A stretch of DNA of 64,000 bases, taken from assembly GCF_028463845.1 (NCBI RefSeq), contig NZ_CP116805.1:1-64000 (forward strand). Direction: 5' to 3'. The notes beneath the pieces were generated by a model. The model had not been told where the DNA came from. It ran no database searches and saw nothing but the letters and a program-made list of their open reading frames with translations. This document shows positions 28,180-38,232 of the stretch, piece by piece; within the stretch, counting starts at the first letter, position 1, and each line of letters starts with the position of its first letter. This stretch comes from Gimibacter soli (GTDB lineage Bacteria; Pseudomonadota; Alphaproteobacteria; Sphingomonadales; Kordiimonadaceae). A program made the position numbers and the translations under genes.

Positions 28180-28620
28180 TCAGATAAAGTCCCGCAGCAT
28201 CGCGACAAGCGGCAGGTCCGCCGGCGGCATCGGATAATCGCCCATATCAAGCGGACGCACCCATTTCACGCGCTGGCCTTCCTGCGGCACGATAAGCCCG
28301 TCCCATTTGCGGCAGAGATAAAGCGGCATCAGGAGGTGGAATTTCTCGTAGGAATGCGAGGCGAAGGCGAAGGGCGCCAGGCACGAGGCCGAAACATCGA
28401 TCCCCAGTTCTTCCTTGGCTTCGCGGATCAGGGCCGCTTCGGGGATTTCGCCCTCTTCGACCTTGCCACCGGGGAATTCCCACATGCCCGCCATCGATTT
28501 ACCGGCAGGCCGCTCGGCAATCAGCACCCGGCCTTCGATATCAACAAGCGCAATGGCTGCGACAAGGACGGTCGGCAGGGCCGCATCAAGGCGGACAAAG
28601 CTGTCAGGGCATTCTTCCAT
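28180..28620 (-). CDS. mutT: 8-oxo-dGTP diphosphatase-type Nudix hydrolase (MutT-like)
   Basis: Hydrolyses oxidised dGTP to avoid mutations. The full Nudix box is present at residues 52-74: GGKVEEGEIPEAALIREAKEEL. RPAGKSMAGMWEFPGG precedes it, as in MutT. Start set at ATG 28620; a TTG at 28656 is possible but neither has a good ribosome site. 146 aa. It is convergent with the methyltransferase gene (3 bp apart). Confidence 0.87.
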   Translation of the reverse strand: MEECPDSFVRLDAALPTVLVAAIALVDIEGRVLIAERPAGKSMAGMWEFPGGKVEEGEIPEAALIREAKEELGIDVSASCLAPFAFASHSYEKFHLLMPLYLCRKWDGLIVPQEGQRVKWVRPLDMGDYPMPPADLPLVAMLRDFI

Positions 28621-28659
28621 GGGCCGAGGCTTAGAGGCAGTTTGAGGCAAATTCAAGCA

Positions 28660-28674
28660 TTAAGCACTTGTTAA
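28660..28674 (+). promoter_or_regulatory. CtrA-type binding site upstream of the Flp pilin gene
   Basis: TTAA, seven bases, TTAA (followed by G) lies 87 bp before the pilin start, in the divergent gap with mutT. On the opposite strand the same spacing holds. CtrA activates pilA in Caulobacter, so a CtrA box here is coherent; binding is inferred. Confidence 0.5.
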
Positions 28675-28760
28675 GCCCTGACGCCCAGTGTCGGTCTATT
28701 GTGAAGGCAGGCGCCTTGACCCATAATGGCAGACGGGTCAGGGCTCAAGAGAGGTGAAAC

Positions 28761-28970
28761 ATGATGAACGCTTTGGCAGGAAAGCGGTTCTTCCGGCAGC
28801 TGCGTGACGATTACACGGGCGCCACCGCAATCGAATACGGGCTTATCGCGGCGCTGATCGCCGTGGCCGTGCTGTTGTCCACCGGTTCGCTTGGCGAAAC
28901 CATGGTTCTGATGTTCGATAACCTTCTGGGCGCCGCCGAAACCGGGAAAGAAGCAGCCTCCAGCGAATAA
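28761..28970 (+). CDS. Flp family type IVb pilin
   Basis: Structural pilin of Tad/Flp pili. Short basic leader (residues 1-18), then the processing site and hydrophobic helix TG-ATAIEYGLIAALIAVAVLL, with the Glu and Tyr of the mature Flp motif at positions 5 and 6. 69 aa. Ribosome site AGAGGTGA ends 3 bp before the ATG. No cpa/tad assembly genes are in this window, so it is an orphan pilin whose machinery must lie elsewhere. A CtrA-type site precedes it. Confidence 0.93.
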   Translation: MMNALAGKRFFRQLRDDYTGATAIEYGLIAALIAVAVLLSTGSLGETMVLMFDNLLGAAETGKEAASSE

Positions 28971-28986
28971 GTCCGGGCGTGGCCGC

Positions 28987-29223
28987 TCAGGCCATCGCCC
29001 CGTGACCAAAATCCTTGGATGCCGGCTTCGTGGCTGTGCGGTCGTCATCCTCAAGGATGCGGGCGGCAACAATGCGCCGGGCATGGTCCACTTCGGCCTG
29101 CATGAATTTCAGTTCGGCAAGTTTTTCCGGTCCATCGGCAGAAAAACGCTGCATCGCATCGGCAAGTGCAGCCTCAAGATCGTTCAGAAACTTAAGCTGC
29201 AATTCAAGATTCACGGTTGGCAT
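28987..29223 (-). CDS. Hypothetical small helical protein
   Basis: 78 aa, not recognised. Predicted almost fully helical and charged (LELQLKFLNDLEAALADAMQRF, AELKFMQAEVDHARRIVAARIL by key stretches), with no membrane segment or Cys. ATG 29223 is 8 bp after GGAG; a GTG one codon earlier is possible. It lies downstream of argJ on the same strand (104 bp) and is convergent with the pilin gene. Confidence 0.6.
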   Translation of the reverse strand: MPTVNLELQLKFLNDLEAALADAMQRFSADGPEKLAELKFMQAEVDHARRIVAARILEDDDRTATKPASKDFGHGAMA

Positions 29224-29327
29224 CACTCAATCTCCACATCGACATCACCTGTCGTGGGCACCCCTGCCCGTGGAGATATATTCAAATGCCATGCCAACCG
29301 TGATGCGACGCCGGGGCGCCGTCGGCG

Positions 29328-30575
29328 TCAGCTCCTGTAGTCGCCGTTGATGCGGATATATTCATAGGTCAGGTCGCAGGTCCAGACGGTCGCCTTGCCC
29401 GTGCCGATGCCGCCCACATCCACCCGAAGGTCGATATATTGCCCCTTCATATGGGCGCTTGTTTCTTCTTCCGAGTAACGCGGATGCACCGCGCCCTTGT
29501 GGGCCACAAGCTGGCCACCGATCCAGATCATCAGCTTGTCACGGTCAGCCTTCTCGCCCGCCTTGCCGACAGCGGCGACAATCCGGCCCCAGTTGGCGTC
29601 CTCGCCCGCAATCGCGGTTTTCACGAGCGGGCTGTTAGCCACCGAAAGGCCGATTGTGCGGGCGGCAGCGTCGTCTTCCGCCCCTTCGATGGTGATCGTC
29701 ACGAACTTGGTGGCGCCCTCGCCGTCTTTCACGATCTGCTGGGCAAGATCGACGGCGATTTCCTCGAACTTCGCACGGAAATCATCAAGGCGCGGGTCTG
29801 CAGGGTCGCTGATCGTATCGCCGTTCGCATGCACGCCGGTCGCGAAGGCCATCACGCAGTCGTTCGTCGAGGTATCGCCGTCCACCGTGATGCTGTTGAA
29901 GCTGCGGTCGGTGACCTCGGACAGGATCGATTGCAGGCAGGCGGGCGAAACGTTGGCATTTGTGAAAATGAAGCCGAGCATCGTTGCCATATCGGGCGCG
30001 ATCATGCCCGAGCCCTTGGTGAAGCCGGAAATGACTACAGGCTTGCCCTCGATCTCCGCCACCCGGCTGGCGCCCTTGGCGAACGTGTCGGTCGTCATGA
30101 TTGCCGATGCTGCCTCTTTCCAGAGCCCGGCTGAAAGGCCGTCCTTCATGCGCTCGATCGCCTTGCGGAAGGGCGCGGTGTTGAGCGGCACGCCGATCAC
30201 ACCGGTTGAGGCCACCATCACTTCATTCAGATCGCAGCCGATCACATCGCTGGCGTCCGTCGCGATATCGAGGGTAGCCTTGGCGCCCTTTTCGCCCGTG
30301 AAGGCATTCGCGTTGCCGGCATTGCACACCACCACGCGGGCCTTGCCGCCGGTCGCGCCAAGCGCTGCCTTGCACCAGTCAACGGGGGCCGCCGGCGCTT
30401 TCGACCGGGTGAAGACCCCGGCGGCGCTCGTCCCCTCGGCCAGTACCGCCATCATGATATCCGGGCGGTTCTTGTATCGGAGGCCAGCAGCAAAAGCCCC
30501 AAGCTCAACGCCCGGAACAGGCGTGATGTGCGGGAACTGTGCGGGTGCGAGCGGCGAAAGCTTGAGCGTGGCCAT
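29328..30575 (-). CDS. argJ: Bifunctional ornithine acetyltransferase / N-acetylglutamate synthase
   Basis: Transfers acetyl from N-acetylornithine to glutamate (and often from acetyl-CoA) in cyclic arginine synthesis. The autocleavage site with the nucleophilic Thr is visible as VASTGVIGVPL near residue 180, splitting the chain into alpha and beta subunits. GSGMIAPDMATML and the C-terminal CDLTYEYIRINGDYRS match the family. 415 aa. It is divergent from secA with about 270 bp between starts. Confidence 0.97.
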   Translation of the reverse strand: MATLKLSPLAPAQFPHITPVPGVELGAFAAGLRYKNRPDIMMAVLAEGTSAAGVFTRSKAPAAPVDWCKAALGATGGKARVVVCNAGNANAFTGEKGAKATLDIATDASDVIGCDLNEVMVASTGVIGVPLNTAPFRKAIERMKDGLSAGLWKEAASAIMTTDTFAKGASRVAEIEGKPVVISGFTKGSGMIAPDMATMLGFIFTNANVSPACLQSILSEVTDRSFNSITVDGDTSTNDCVMAFATGVHANGDTISDPADPRLDDFRAKFEEIAVDLAQQIVKDGEGATKFVTITIEGAEDDAAARTIGLSVANSPLVKTAIAGEDANWGRIVAAVGKAGEKADRDKLMIWIGGQLVAHKGAVHPRYSEEETSAHMKGQYIDLRVDVGGIGTGKATVWTCDLTYEYIRINGDYRS

Positions 30576-30720
30576 AAGACAATCCTGTATCTAAAGGGAA
30601 CCCGGCAGCATGACAGGCCGGGCGCAGACAAGACCTGTATCATGGCGCGAACGTCGCTTTCCGGCAAGGGGCGAGCCGTTTGCCGCCGCCATTTCTTTTG
30701 GCCTTGGCCGGGGGCGCAGG

Positions 30721-30749
30721 TTGACACATGCGTGTGCGGCGCTTATCTC
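30721..30749 (+). promoter_or_regulatory. Sigma70-type promoter of secA
   Basis: TTGACA (30721-30726), 17 bp, TATCTC (30744-30749), about 90 bp before the secA start codon in the argJ/secA gap. Confidence 0.6.
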
Positions 30750-30846
30750 ATGCAAAACCATATCAACTGCCGCTTTCCGCCGGTGTCAGCTTCTGTTCAG
30801 AGAGCCCACGGCGCACGCCGCAAGTCAGGGGCCGGGGACAATCACC

Positions 30847-33525
30847 ATGCTGGGCAAACTAGCCAAACGCCTTTTCGGGTCGTCGAACGACCGATATCTG
30901 AAAAAACTTGAACCCAAGATCGCCGCAATCAATGCGATGGAAGCCGATTTCATCGCCCTTTCGGACGATGCCCTGAAGGGCAAGACCGCCGAGTTCCGCG
31001 CGCGCCTTGAAAAAGGTGAAAGCCTCGACAGCCTGCTGCCCGAAGCCTTTGCAACGGTGCGTGAAGCCGCGAAACGCACGCTTGGCCAGCGCCACTATGA
31101 TGTGCAGCTGATCGGCGGCATGGTGCTGCATGATCGTTCCATCGCCGAAATGCGCACGGGTGAGGGCAAGACGCTTGTAGCGACCCTCGCCGCTTACCTC
31201 AATGCGCTGCCGGGCAAGGGCGTGCATGTGGTCACCGTGAACGATTATCTGGCCAGCCGCGATGCCGGCTGGATGAGCCGCGTTTACGGCTTCCTCGGCC
31301 TCACAACCGGGGTGATCGTGCCGGGCCTGACCGACGCCGAGCGCCGCGCCGCCTATGCCTGCGACATCACCTACGCCACCAACAACGAGCTCGGCTTCGA
31401 TTACCTGCGCGACAATATGAAATTCCGCCGCGAGGAAATGGTACAGCGCGAGTTCGGCTATGCCATCGTCGACGAGGTGGACAGTATCCTTGTCGATGAA
31501 GCGCGCACGCCGCTCATTATTTCGGGCCCGACCGAAGACAAATCCGAGCTTTATGTGACGATCGACAAGGTGATCGCCGAGCTCGGCGAGGGTGATTTCG
31601 AAAGGGACGAAAAGTCCCGCAGCGTCAGCCTCACCGATGAAGGCACCGAACGGGTCGAGGCGCTGCTGCGCGAGCAGGGCATCCTGAAGTCCGAAGACCT
31701 GTACGACTATGAAAACACGGCGATCGTCCACCATGTGGACCAGGCCCTGAAGGCGCGCACGATGTTCGAGCGCGACAAGGACTATATCGTCAAGGGCGGC
31801 AAGGTCATCATCATCGATGAATTCACCGGCCGCATGATGGATGGCCGCCGCTACTCGGGCGGGCTTCACCAGGCGCTGGAAGCCAAGGAAAATGTGGCGA
31901 TCCAGCCGGAAAACCAGACGCTCGCTTCCATCACCTTCCAGAATTATTTCCGCATGTACCCGAAGCTTTCGGGCATGACCGGCACGGCCGCGACCGAAGC
32001 GGAAGAATTTGGCCAGATCTACGGCCTTGGTGTGATCGAGATCCCGACGAACGTCCCCGTCGCCCGCAAGGACGAGCATGACGAGTTCTACCGGACCGCG
32101 GACGAGAAATATGCCGCCATTGTCGAGGATATCAAGGAAGCACAGGCCAAGGGCCAGCCGGTTCTTGTCGGCACCGTATCGATCGAGAAATCGGAGCATC
32201 TCTCCGAAATCTTCAAGAAGCACAAGATCACGCACAATGTGCTGAACGCCCGCTTCCACGAGCAGGAAGCCTATATCGTGGCGCAGGCCGGGCGCTTTGG
32301 GGCGATCACCATCGCCACCAACATGGCGGGTCGCGGTACTGACATCCAGCTTGGCGGTAACGCCGAGATGCGGATTGCCGAAGAAACCCAAGGCATCGAG
32401 GACGAGGCCGAAATCGCCAAGATCACCGAGCGTGTGAAGGCCGAGATCGCCGCAGAGAAGCAAAAGGTTCTGGAAGCTGGCGGCCTTTATGTAATGGGTA
32501 CCGAACGCCACGAAAGCCGCCGCATCGATAACCAGCTGCGCGGCCGTTCGGGCCGTCAGGGCGACCCCGGCCGTTCGAAATTCTATCTTTCGCTCGCCGA
32601 CGACCTGATGCGCATCTTCGGCCCCGAACGGATGGACAAGATGCTTGTCACCCTCGGCATCGAGGAAGGCGAGGCGATCATCCACCCGTGGATCAACAAG
32701 GCCATCGAAAAGGCGCAGACCAAGGTTGAAGCCCGGAACTATGACATCCGGAAAAACCTTGTCCGCTTCGACGATGTGATGAACGACCAGCGCCGCGTGA
32801 TCTATGAACAGCGCCGCGACATCATGGACGCCGACGATGTGGCCGAACTCGTGAAGGGTATGCGCGCCGATGTGGTCCACCATCTGGTGGAAACCCATAT
32901 CCCGCCGAAATCCTATCCCGAGCAGTGGAACCTCACCGGGCTGCAGGAAGACGTGTTCAAATATCTGGGTGTCGAGCTGCCGGTTGTCGCCTGGGGTGGC
33001 GAGAACGGTGTGGATGAAGTTGCGATCATCGAGCGCATCACCAACGAAGCCGACCGCTTCATGGCTGCCAAGGCCGCGAACTATGGGTCCGACCTGTGGC
33101 GCCATGTCGAGAAAAGCCTGCTGCTGCAGGTTGTCGATCAGGAATGGAAGGATCACCTTGCCAACCTCGATCACCTGCGGCAGGGCGTGGGCCTGCGCGC
33201 CTACGGCCAGCGCGATCCGCTGAACGAATACAAGACCGAAGCCTTCGGCCTGTTTGAAAGCATGCTTTTCCACACCCGCGAGAGCATCACGCAGCTTCTG
33301 GCCCGTGTCGAACTGGCCCCGCAGCCGTCGGTGGAGCCTACAGCCCCGGTCGCCCCGCCGCGCCCGGCTGCCATCGTGGAACAGCATCTGGACCCGGTGA
33401 CAGGCGAGAATGAGATGGCCCGTGTCGATCCGAACGATTCGAGCACATGGGGCGATCTCAACCGCAATTCGCCCTGCCCCTGCGGCTCCGGCAAGAAATA
33501 CAAGCATTGCCACGGCGCGCTCTGA
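30847..33525 (+). CDS. secA: Preprotein translocase ATPase SecA
   Basis: Motor that drives unfolded preproteins through SecYEG. Seen: Walker [18 protein letters not shown] near residue 101, the DEAD-like [20 protein letters not shown] near 205, the second ATPase domain [17 protein letters not shown] near 490, the helical scaffold ([26 protein letters not shown] by key residues) and a C-terminal zinc motif [14 protein letters not shown] for SecB binding. Start at ATG 30847 ([11 protein letters not shown]); the frame is open far upstream but that part is non-homologous. 892 aa. Confidence 0.98.
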   Translation: MLGKLAKRLFGSSNDRYLKKLEPKIAAINAMEADFIALSDDALKGKTAEFRARLEKGESLDSLLPEAFATVREAAKRTLGQRHYDVQLIGGMVLHDRSIAEMRTGEGKTLVATLAAYLNALPGKGVHVVTVNDYLASRDAGWMSRVYGFLGLTTGVIVPGLTDAERRAAYACDITYATNNELGFDYLRDNMKFRREEMVQREFGYAIVDEVDSILVDEARTPLIISGPTEDKSELYVTIDKVIAELGEGDFERDEKSRSVSLTDEGTERVEALLREQGILKSEDLYDYENTAIVHHVDQALKARTMFERDKDYIVKGGKVIIIDEFTGRMMDGRRYSGGLHQALEAKENVAIQPENQTLASITFQNYFRMYPKLSGMTGTAATEAEEFGQIYGLGVIEIPTNVPVARKDEHDEFYRTADEKYAAIVEDIKEAQAKGQPVLVGTVSIEKSEHLSEIFKKHKITHNVLNARFHEQEAYIVAQAGRFGAITIATNMAGRGTDIQLGGNAEMRIAEETQGIEDEAEIAKITERVKAEIAAEKQKVLEAGGLYVMGTERHESRRIDNQLRGRSGRQGDPGRSKFYLSLADDLMRIFGPERMDKMLVTLGIEEGEAIIHPWINKAIEKAQTKVEARNYDIRKNLVRFDDVMNDQRRVIYEQRRDIMDADDVAELVKGMRADVVHHLVETHIPPKSYPEQWNLTGLQEDVFKYLGVELPVVAWGGENGVDEVAIIERITNEADRFMAAKAANYGSDLWRHVEKSLLLQVVDQEWKDHLANLDHLRQGVGLRAYGQRDPLNEYKTEAFGLFESMLFHTRESITQLLARVELAPQPSVEPTAPVAPPRPAAIVEQHLDPVTGENEMARVDPNDSSTWGDLNRNSPCPCGSGKKYKHCHGAL

Positions 33526-33549
33526 CCGGCGCCCGATACAAAAACACAG

Positions 33550-33581
33550 AAAGGCCTGCCATCCGGCGGGCCTTTTCTTTT
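33550..33581 (+). terminator. Rho-independent terminator of secA
   Basis: 11-bp stem AAAGGCCTGCC / GGCGGGCCTTT with one G-T pair, loop ATCC, then TCTTTT; 24 bp after the secA stop. Confidence 0.85.
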
Positions 33582-33673
33582 AAGGAGGTGCATGCCGGCA
33601 ACCGCATGCTAGGCTCGCCCCGATTGCTCATCCCGATTACTCGTCTCGATTGCCCCGCCCAAAAGGAACCGCC

Positions 33674-34213
33674 ATGAAACATGCCCTCTATGCCCTGACC
33701 GCGCTGCTCGCCATCGCTGGCCCTGCCAGTGCCATCGAAGGCTTCAAGGCCGGCCCGGTGATCCCGGACTTCGGCCCGATTGCCGACAACCTGAAGCCCG
33801 ACGTGGCAACCCCCAAGGATCAGGACTATCGCGTTTCCTTCGATATCGCGGACGGGGCAACGCCCGGCGAGAAAAGCCGGCAGATTGAAACGCTTGCCCG
33901 CTTCATCAATATGATGGTCGATGCCGGTGTCCCGAAGGAACGGCTGCATGTGGCCGCAGTGTTCCACGGTGGCGCCACGGTCGATGTAGCGAAGGATGAT
34001 TACTACACAGCGAACAAGCAGGCAGCGAACGGCAATGCCGCGCTCATCGCGGCCCTCGTTGAAGCGGGTGCCGAGATTTATGTCTGCGGGCAAAGTGCCA
34101 CGCGCTACGGCGTCACCAACACCGACCTGCTGCCGGGCGTGAAAATGGCCCTCTCGGCCATCACCGCGCATGCGATGCTGGCCAATCAGGGCTTCCGCAC
34201 CAATCCCTTCTGA
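33674..34213 (+). CDS. Exported DsrE/DsrF-like family protein
   Basis: Signal peptide at residues 1-20 (LTALLAIAGPASA-IE). The rest resembles the DsrE-like fold: YRVSFDIADG, IETLARFINMMVDAGVPKERLHVAAVFHGGAT, and the late VEAGAEIYVCGQSATRYGV containing the single conserved Cys. Such periplasmic DsrE-like proteins are linked to sulfur-compound or persulfide handling, but the substrate is unknown. GGAA lies 6-7 bp before ATG 33674. 179 aa. Monocistronic, convergent with the antiporter gene. Confidence 0.75.
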   Translation: MKHALYALTALLAIAGPASAIEGFKAGPVIPDFGPIADNLKPDVATPKDQDYRVSFDIADGATPGEKSRQIETLARFINMMVDAGVPKERLHVAAVFHGGATVDVAKDDYYTANKQAANGNAALIAALVEAGAEIYVCGQSATRYGVTNTDLLPGVKMALSAITAHAMLANQGFRTNPF

Positions 34214-34220
34214 TCCCGGA

Positions 34221-35966
34221 TCAGGCCTTTGCCTCGCCTTCGGGCGGGGCCGTGCCTGAAAGATCGGTCTGGCAGTGGGCGTTAAGATCGGCATAGCCGA
34301 GTGTGCGAAGATCCGCTGCACTCGCCTGTGCCTCGGCCTCCGCGATGCCGACGGAAAGCGCCACACCGACCCCCAATTGCAGGCTGCCCTCGAACGCCTC
34401 GGGCACCGCCCGTGCCGCGCCGAGGTCCAGAAGATGCGACGCCGCCGTCAGGCTGTGGGCGCGCATATGGACCGGGAGGCCGGGGTTGCACATGCGGGCG
34501 TTCATCAGCGTCGCTTCCGCCGTTTCGGGATTATCGAGCGTGATGACAAGGGCCGCTGCCTTGCCTGCCCCCACCGACACCAGCACCTCCCGCCGGCGCG
34601 CGTCACCCAGAAAGACATTGGCGCCGTCCGCGCGCGCCGCCGAGACATTGGCCTGATTGCCATCGATGGCGATCCACGGCACGCTGTGCCGGTCCAGAAG
34701 CCGGGCAACCGTGCGCCCCACCCGGCCGAAGCCGGCGATCAGCACCGGCGGGGTGGCCGGGCATTCTTCTTCCGTCATCACCGGGGTCGGCAGTTCGCGG
34801 TCGAAGCGTTTCATCAGCCGGTCAGTGAGCGGCACCACGAAGGGCGTGATAACAAGCGTGATGACGATCACCGAGTTCAGCGTCGCCTGCATGTCGCCCG
34901 CCAGCACCGCCTGCGAAACCGCCACGGCAAAGAGCACGAAGCCGAACTCGCCAGCGCCGGAAAGGAGCGTGGCAGCGCGTGCCGCATCGGGCCAGTCGAG
35001 CCCGCCGGTGAAGCGCCCGACGATGGTCATGATGATCGCCTTGATCAGCATCAGGCCAACCGCAGCACCAAACACCAGCAGGGCATTATCGAGAAGATGC
35101 TGCAGGTCGAGCCCCATGCCGACCGTCATGAAGAAGAGGCCGAGAAGCAGGCCGCGGTAGGGCTGGATATCGCCTTCCACCTGGTGGCGGAACTCGCTTT
35201 CGGCCAGCATAATCCCGGCGAGGAAAGCGCCCATCGCCATCGAAAGCCCGGCGATTTCCATGAGCCACGCATAGCCGACAACGATCAGGATCGCGGTTGC
35301 CGAGAACATCTCGGCCGAGCGCCGGTTGGCAACCATTCGGAGGATGGGGCCGAGGAGATAACGCCCGGACAATAGCGTGACGCCAAGGATGGCGATCGTT
35401 TCGGCAAAGGCCAGAAGGAAGGATGTGAAGGTTCCGCTCGTCTTGCCCTCCAGCATCGGCAACAAGGCCAGAAGCGGCACAACGGCCAGATCCTGCAGCA
35501 GAAGGACGGCAAAGGCGGTGCGGCCGCGTTGGCTGTTCAGCTCGCCCCTCTCTGTCATGATCTGCAGGCCGAAGGCGGTGGACGACAGCGCGAGGCCCGA
35601 GCCCGCCACCACCGAGATCGGCACAGACAGGCCGAAGAAGGCATGAAGCCCCCACGCTAGCACAACGCTGGTGATCAGGAACTGCGCCCCGCCGACCCCG
35701 AAGACCATCCGCCGCATCACATACAGGCGTCGCGGCTTCATCTCGATCCCGATGATGAAGAGAAGGAAGATCACGCCGAACTCGGCAACCCCCGCCACCC
35801 GCGCGGGGTCCGGGATCACCTTCAGGACCGACGGCCCGATCAGGAACCCGGCAAGCAGGTAACCGATCACGGTGCCAAGCCCGAGACGCATCATCAGCGC
35901 CCCGCACGCCACCGCCGCCCCGAGGATCGCCACCAGTTCAAAAACGCCGGTCGAATGATGCTCCAT
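34221..35966 (-). CDS. Kef-type monovalent cation:proton antiporter (CPA2) with RCK domain
   Basis: Inner-membrane potassium or sodium/proton exchanger. About 12 membrane spans in residues 5-385 (VAILGAAVACGALMMRLGLGTVIGYLLAGFLIGPSV, FGVIFLLFIIGIEMKP) form the Na_H_Exchanger domain. Residues 408-525 are a Rossmann RCK/TrkA-N domain with PVLIAGFGRVGRTVARLLDRH and the acidic IDGN for nucleotide. This is a KefB/KefC architecture; glutathione gating cannot be confirmed. 581 aa. No KefF/KefG partner nearby. Confidence 0.9.
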   Translation of the reverse strand: MEHHSTGVFELVAILGAAVACGALMMRLGLGTVIGYLLAGFLIGPSVLKVIPDPARVAGVAEFGVIFLLFIIGIEMKPRRLYVMRRMVFGVGGAQFLITSVVLAWGLHAFFGLSVPISVVAGSGLALSSTAFGLQIMTERGELNSQRGRTAFAVLLLQDLAVVPLLALLPMLEGKTSGTFTSFLLAFAETIAILGVTLLSGRYLLGPILRMVANRRSAEMFSATAILIVVGYAWLMEIAGLSMAMGAFLAGIMLAESEFRHQVEGDIQPYRGLLLGLFFMTVGMGLDLQHLLDNALLVFGAAVGLMLIKAIIMTIVGRFTGGLDWPDAARAATLLSGAGEFGFVLFAVAVSQAVLAGDMQATLNSVIVITLVITPFVVPLTDRLMKRFDRELPTPVMTEEECPATPPVLIAGFGRVGRTVARLLDRHSVPWIAIDGNQANVSAARADGANVFLGDARRREVLVSVGAGKAAALVITLDNPETAEATLMNARMCNPGLPVHMRAHSLTAASHLLDLGAARAVPEAFEGSLQLGVGVALSVGIAEAEAQASAADLRTLGYADLNAHCQTDLSGTAPPEGEAKA

Positions 35967-36132
35967 ACCTGTCCCTTACTCTGTCGAAATCTGGCCGAAA
36001 CCGTTCATTTCCAATGTCGGCACATTGCTTTCACCACGATTAGCACCATCATAGGATTTTCGGTCAATCAATAGGTGTGAAAAATGAATAACGCCGGGCA
36101 AGCCTCTTGCGCCGGCGCTATCGGGATAGACG

Positions 36133-36159
36133 ACTGGCCAGAGAGAATCTCCGGCCAGT
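36133..36159 (-). other. Strong hairpin at the 3' end of the CocE-type hydrolase gene
   Basis: 12-bp arms with one G-T pair (ACTGGCCGGAGA / TCTCTGGCCAGT on the minus strand) around TTC, beginning 10 bp past the stop. There is no T-run, so it may be an mRNA 3'-end stabiliser or a Rho-linked processing site rather than an intrinsic terminator. The rest of the 200-bp gap to the antiporter gene shows nothing recognisable. Confidence 0.45.
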
Positions 36160-36168
36160 ATGCTTTCC

Positions 36169-38076
36169 TTAGTCTTTAACGATGGGCAGCCACACGGCGC
36201 TGGCTTCGGCCCCGCCTGTCGCCACGCTTTGCGTTGCCGCCTTATAGTCCCCGGCCTTCGCGTTGAAGATGTTCGGCACGAAGGTTTGCGGGTTGCGGTC
36301 GTAAAGCGGGAAGAGTGTCGATTGCACCTGCACCATGATGCGGTGGCCGGGCTGGAACACATGGTTCACGTTCGGCAGTTCGAACTTGTAGTTTTCCACC
36401 TTGCCCGGCGTCAGGGCAGCGGGCGCATCGAAGCCATGGACATAACGGCCCCTGAAAATCTCGATCCCCACGCCCATCTGGTAGCCCGCCATTTTCGGAA
36501 CCGCCGAAAACTCCTCGGGCGATACGTCGATCAGTTTCACGACCCAGTCGCTGTCGGTGCCGGTGGTTGCCGCAAACAGGTCCACCAGCGGTGCCCCGGC
36601 GATATGGACCGGGGCATCAAGGGGCCCGGTCACATAGGTCAGCACATCGGGGCGACCATCCACAAAGCGCTGGTCGGCCACAAGCCATGGCTTCCACTGG
36701 TCCGCGTCGCCCATATCCACCGGGCGCGGGATGAAAGGCACGGGCTTGGCGGGATCGGAGACATAGTCATCCTTCGCCTCTGCCTTCGGCTTTTCAAAGC
36801 CGAGCCCACCGCCCGCCTGCAGGTAGATGGGCGTGGGTTTGCCGCGCGGCCACCCGTCGCTCACTTCCCAGCGGTCGGCGCCGGTGGCGTAGGTCAGCAC
36901 CGGCGGGGTTTTCACCTTCGGCGCGCCGTCCTTCAGGTAACGGTCAAGGAAGGGCTTCATATAGTCCCGGCGGAACTCGAGCCCCGTATCGCCCTTGAAA
37001 TCAAGTGCAGCAAGCGACCGGGCTTCATAATTCACACCGCTGTGGCGCCACGGCCCGATGACCAGCGAGACCATGTCGTTCTTCTTGTCCTGCGGCTCCA
37101 GCGCCTTATAGACGGCGGGGGCGCCGTAGCTGTCTTCCTGATCCCACTGGCCGACGACCAGCATCGTCGGCACCGTAAGCTTGCGCTCGCCCAGGATCTT
37201 GTCCACGGCCTGAAGCTTCCAGAAATCGTCATAGGCCGGATGGTTCATCATCTTCTGCGTCTGGCCGAAGGCATCAAGGCCGAAGCGCCGGGCGAAATCA
37301 CCCGCCGAACCGGACGAGAGGAAAAGCTCATATTCATCCCCCGTGCCCTGCGGCACCGGGCCATTGCCCTTGCGCGCCATCTGGCCTGTGAAATAACCGA
37401 AGGAATTGAGGCGGAAGGCCCCGTTATGGAACCAGTCGTCCCCGATCCAGCCATCCACCATCGGGCTTTGCGGCACGGCGGCCTTCAGGGCCGGGTGCGG
37501 GTTCACCAGCGCCATCAGCGTGGTGAAGCCAAGGTAGGACGAGCCCGTGATGCCGACTTTGCCGTTTGTCTCGGCCACATTCTTCACGAGCCAGTCGATG
37601 GTGTCGTAAGCGTCGGTCGAATGGTCGATGCCTGAATTGTTCAGCGGGCCGGTGAGCGGCCGGTTCATCACATAGTCGCCTTCGGACTTATAAAGCCCGC
37701 GCACATCCTGATAGACACGGATATAGCCGTCGTTCACGAACTCGGCGTCCATCACTGTCAGGATTTCCTCGATCTTCTGGCTGGGGTTCCGCCAGGTTGC
37801 TTTCGAGGCATTGTAGGGCGTGCGGCTGAGGAGGATCGGCGCATCCTTGGTGCCCTTGCGCATCACGACAACGGTGAAAAGCTTCACGCCGTCACGCATC
37901 GGGATCATGATTTCACGGCGGATGTAATCGGCTTCGGCGCGAACGGGATCGTAAACTTCGACCGTATCCGGCCGCATCGCTTCCTGCATCAGCGCTGTCG
38001 CATCATCTGTGTGCGCGCTGCCGGTCGCGGCCAAAATCGCCATCAGGGCCAAAGGCCCAACCATTTTCTTATGCAT
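36169..38076 (-). CDS. Exported CocE/NonD family hydrolase
   Basis: Alpha/beta-hydrolase of the X-Pro dipeptidyl-peptidase S15 / cocaine esterase / glutaryl-acylase group. Signal peptide at residues 1-22 (LALMAILAATGSA-HT). The hydrolase domain begins with IPMRDGVKLFTVVVMRKG; the nucleophile Ser sits in VGITGSSYLGF near residue 165. C-terminal jelly-roll XPP domain with GRYVHGFDAPAALTPGKVENYKF and PGHRIMVQVQSTLFPLYDRNPQ. Substrate unknown: ester, amide or peptide. Start ATG 38076 follows GGGGG by 6 bp. 635 aa, single gene. Confidence 0.9.
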   Translation of the reverse strand: MHKKMVGPLALMAILAATGSAHTDDATALMQEAMRPDTVEVYDPVRAEADYIRREIMIPMRDGVKLFTVVVMRKGTKDAPILLSRTPYNASKATWRNPSQKIEEILTVMDAEFVNDGYIRVYQDVRGLYKSEGDYVMNRPLTGPLNNSGIDHSTDAYDTIDWLVKNVAETNGKVGITGSSYLGFTTLMALVNPHPALKAAVPQSPMVDGWIGDDWFHNGAFRLNSFGYFTGQMARKGNGPVPQGTGDEYELFLSSGSAGDFARRFGLDAFGQTQKMMNHPAYDDFWKLQAVDKILGERKLTVPTMLVVGQWDQEDSYGAPAVYKALEPQDKKNDMVSLVIGPWRHSGVNYEARSLAALDFKGDTGLEFRRDYMKPFLDRYLKDGAPKVKTPPVLTYATGADRWEVSDGWPRGKPTPIYLQAGGGLGFEKPKAEAKDDYVSDPAKPVPFIPRPVDMGDADQWKPWLVADQRFVDGRPDVLTYVTGPLDAPVHIAGAPLVDLFAATTGTDSDWVVKLIDVSPEEFSAVPKMAGYQMGVGIEIFRGRYVHGFDAPAALTPGKVENYKFELPNVNHVFQPGHRIMVQVQSTLFPLYDRNPQTFVPNIFNAKAGDYKAATQSVATGGAEASAVWLPIVKD

Positions 38077-38232
38077 GAAATGCCCCCTGCTGTCTGGCTG
38101 CCGCCAGACTGTCACGGCTCCCCGCCGGGGGTCAACCGGCGAGGATGAATGTCATATGAACATGCCCCTCAGCTTACGCTCAAGCTTGACGCGTTAGGGT
38201 TGGCCTATCGATTAGCGAGAGGAGCGATCCAG

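Noticed and set aside
30859-33513. 884-codon frame antisense to secA
   Set aside because: Shadow of a clear secA; no family resemblance, no ribosome site.
36084-36179. 31-aa ORF on the + strand between the antiporter and CocE-type genes
   Set aside because: Overlaps the end of the hydrolase gene and its hairpin; composition not protein-like.
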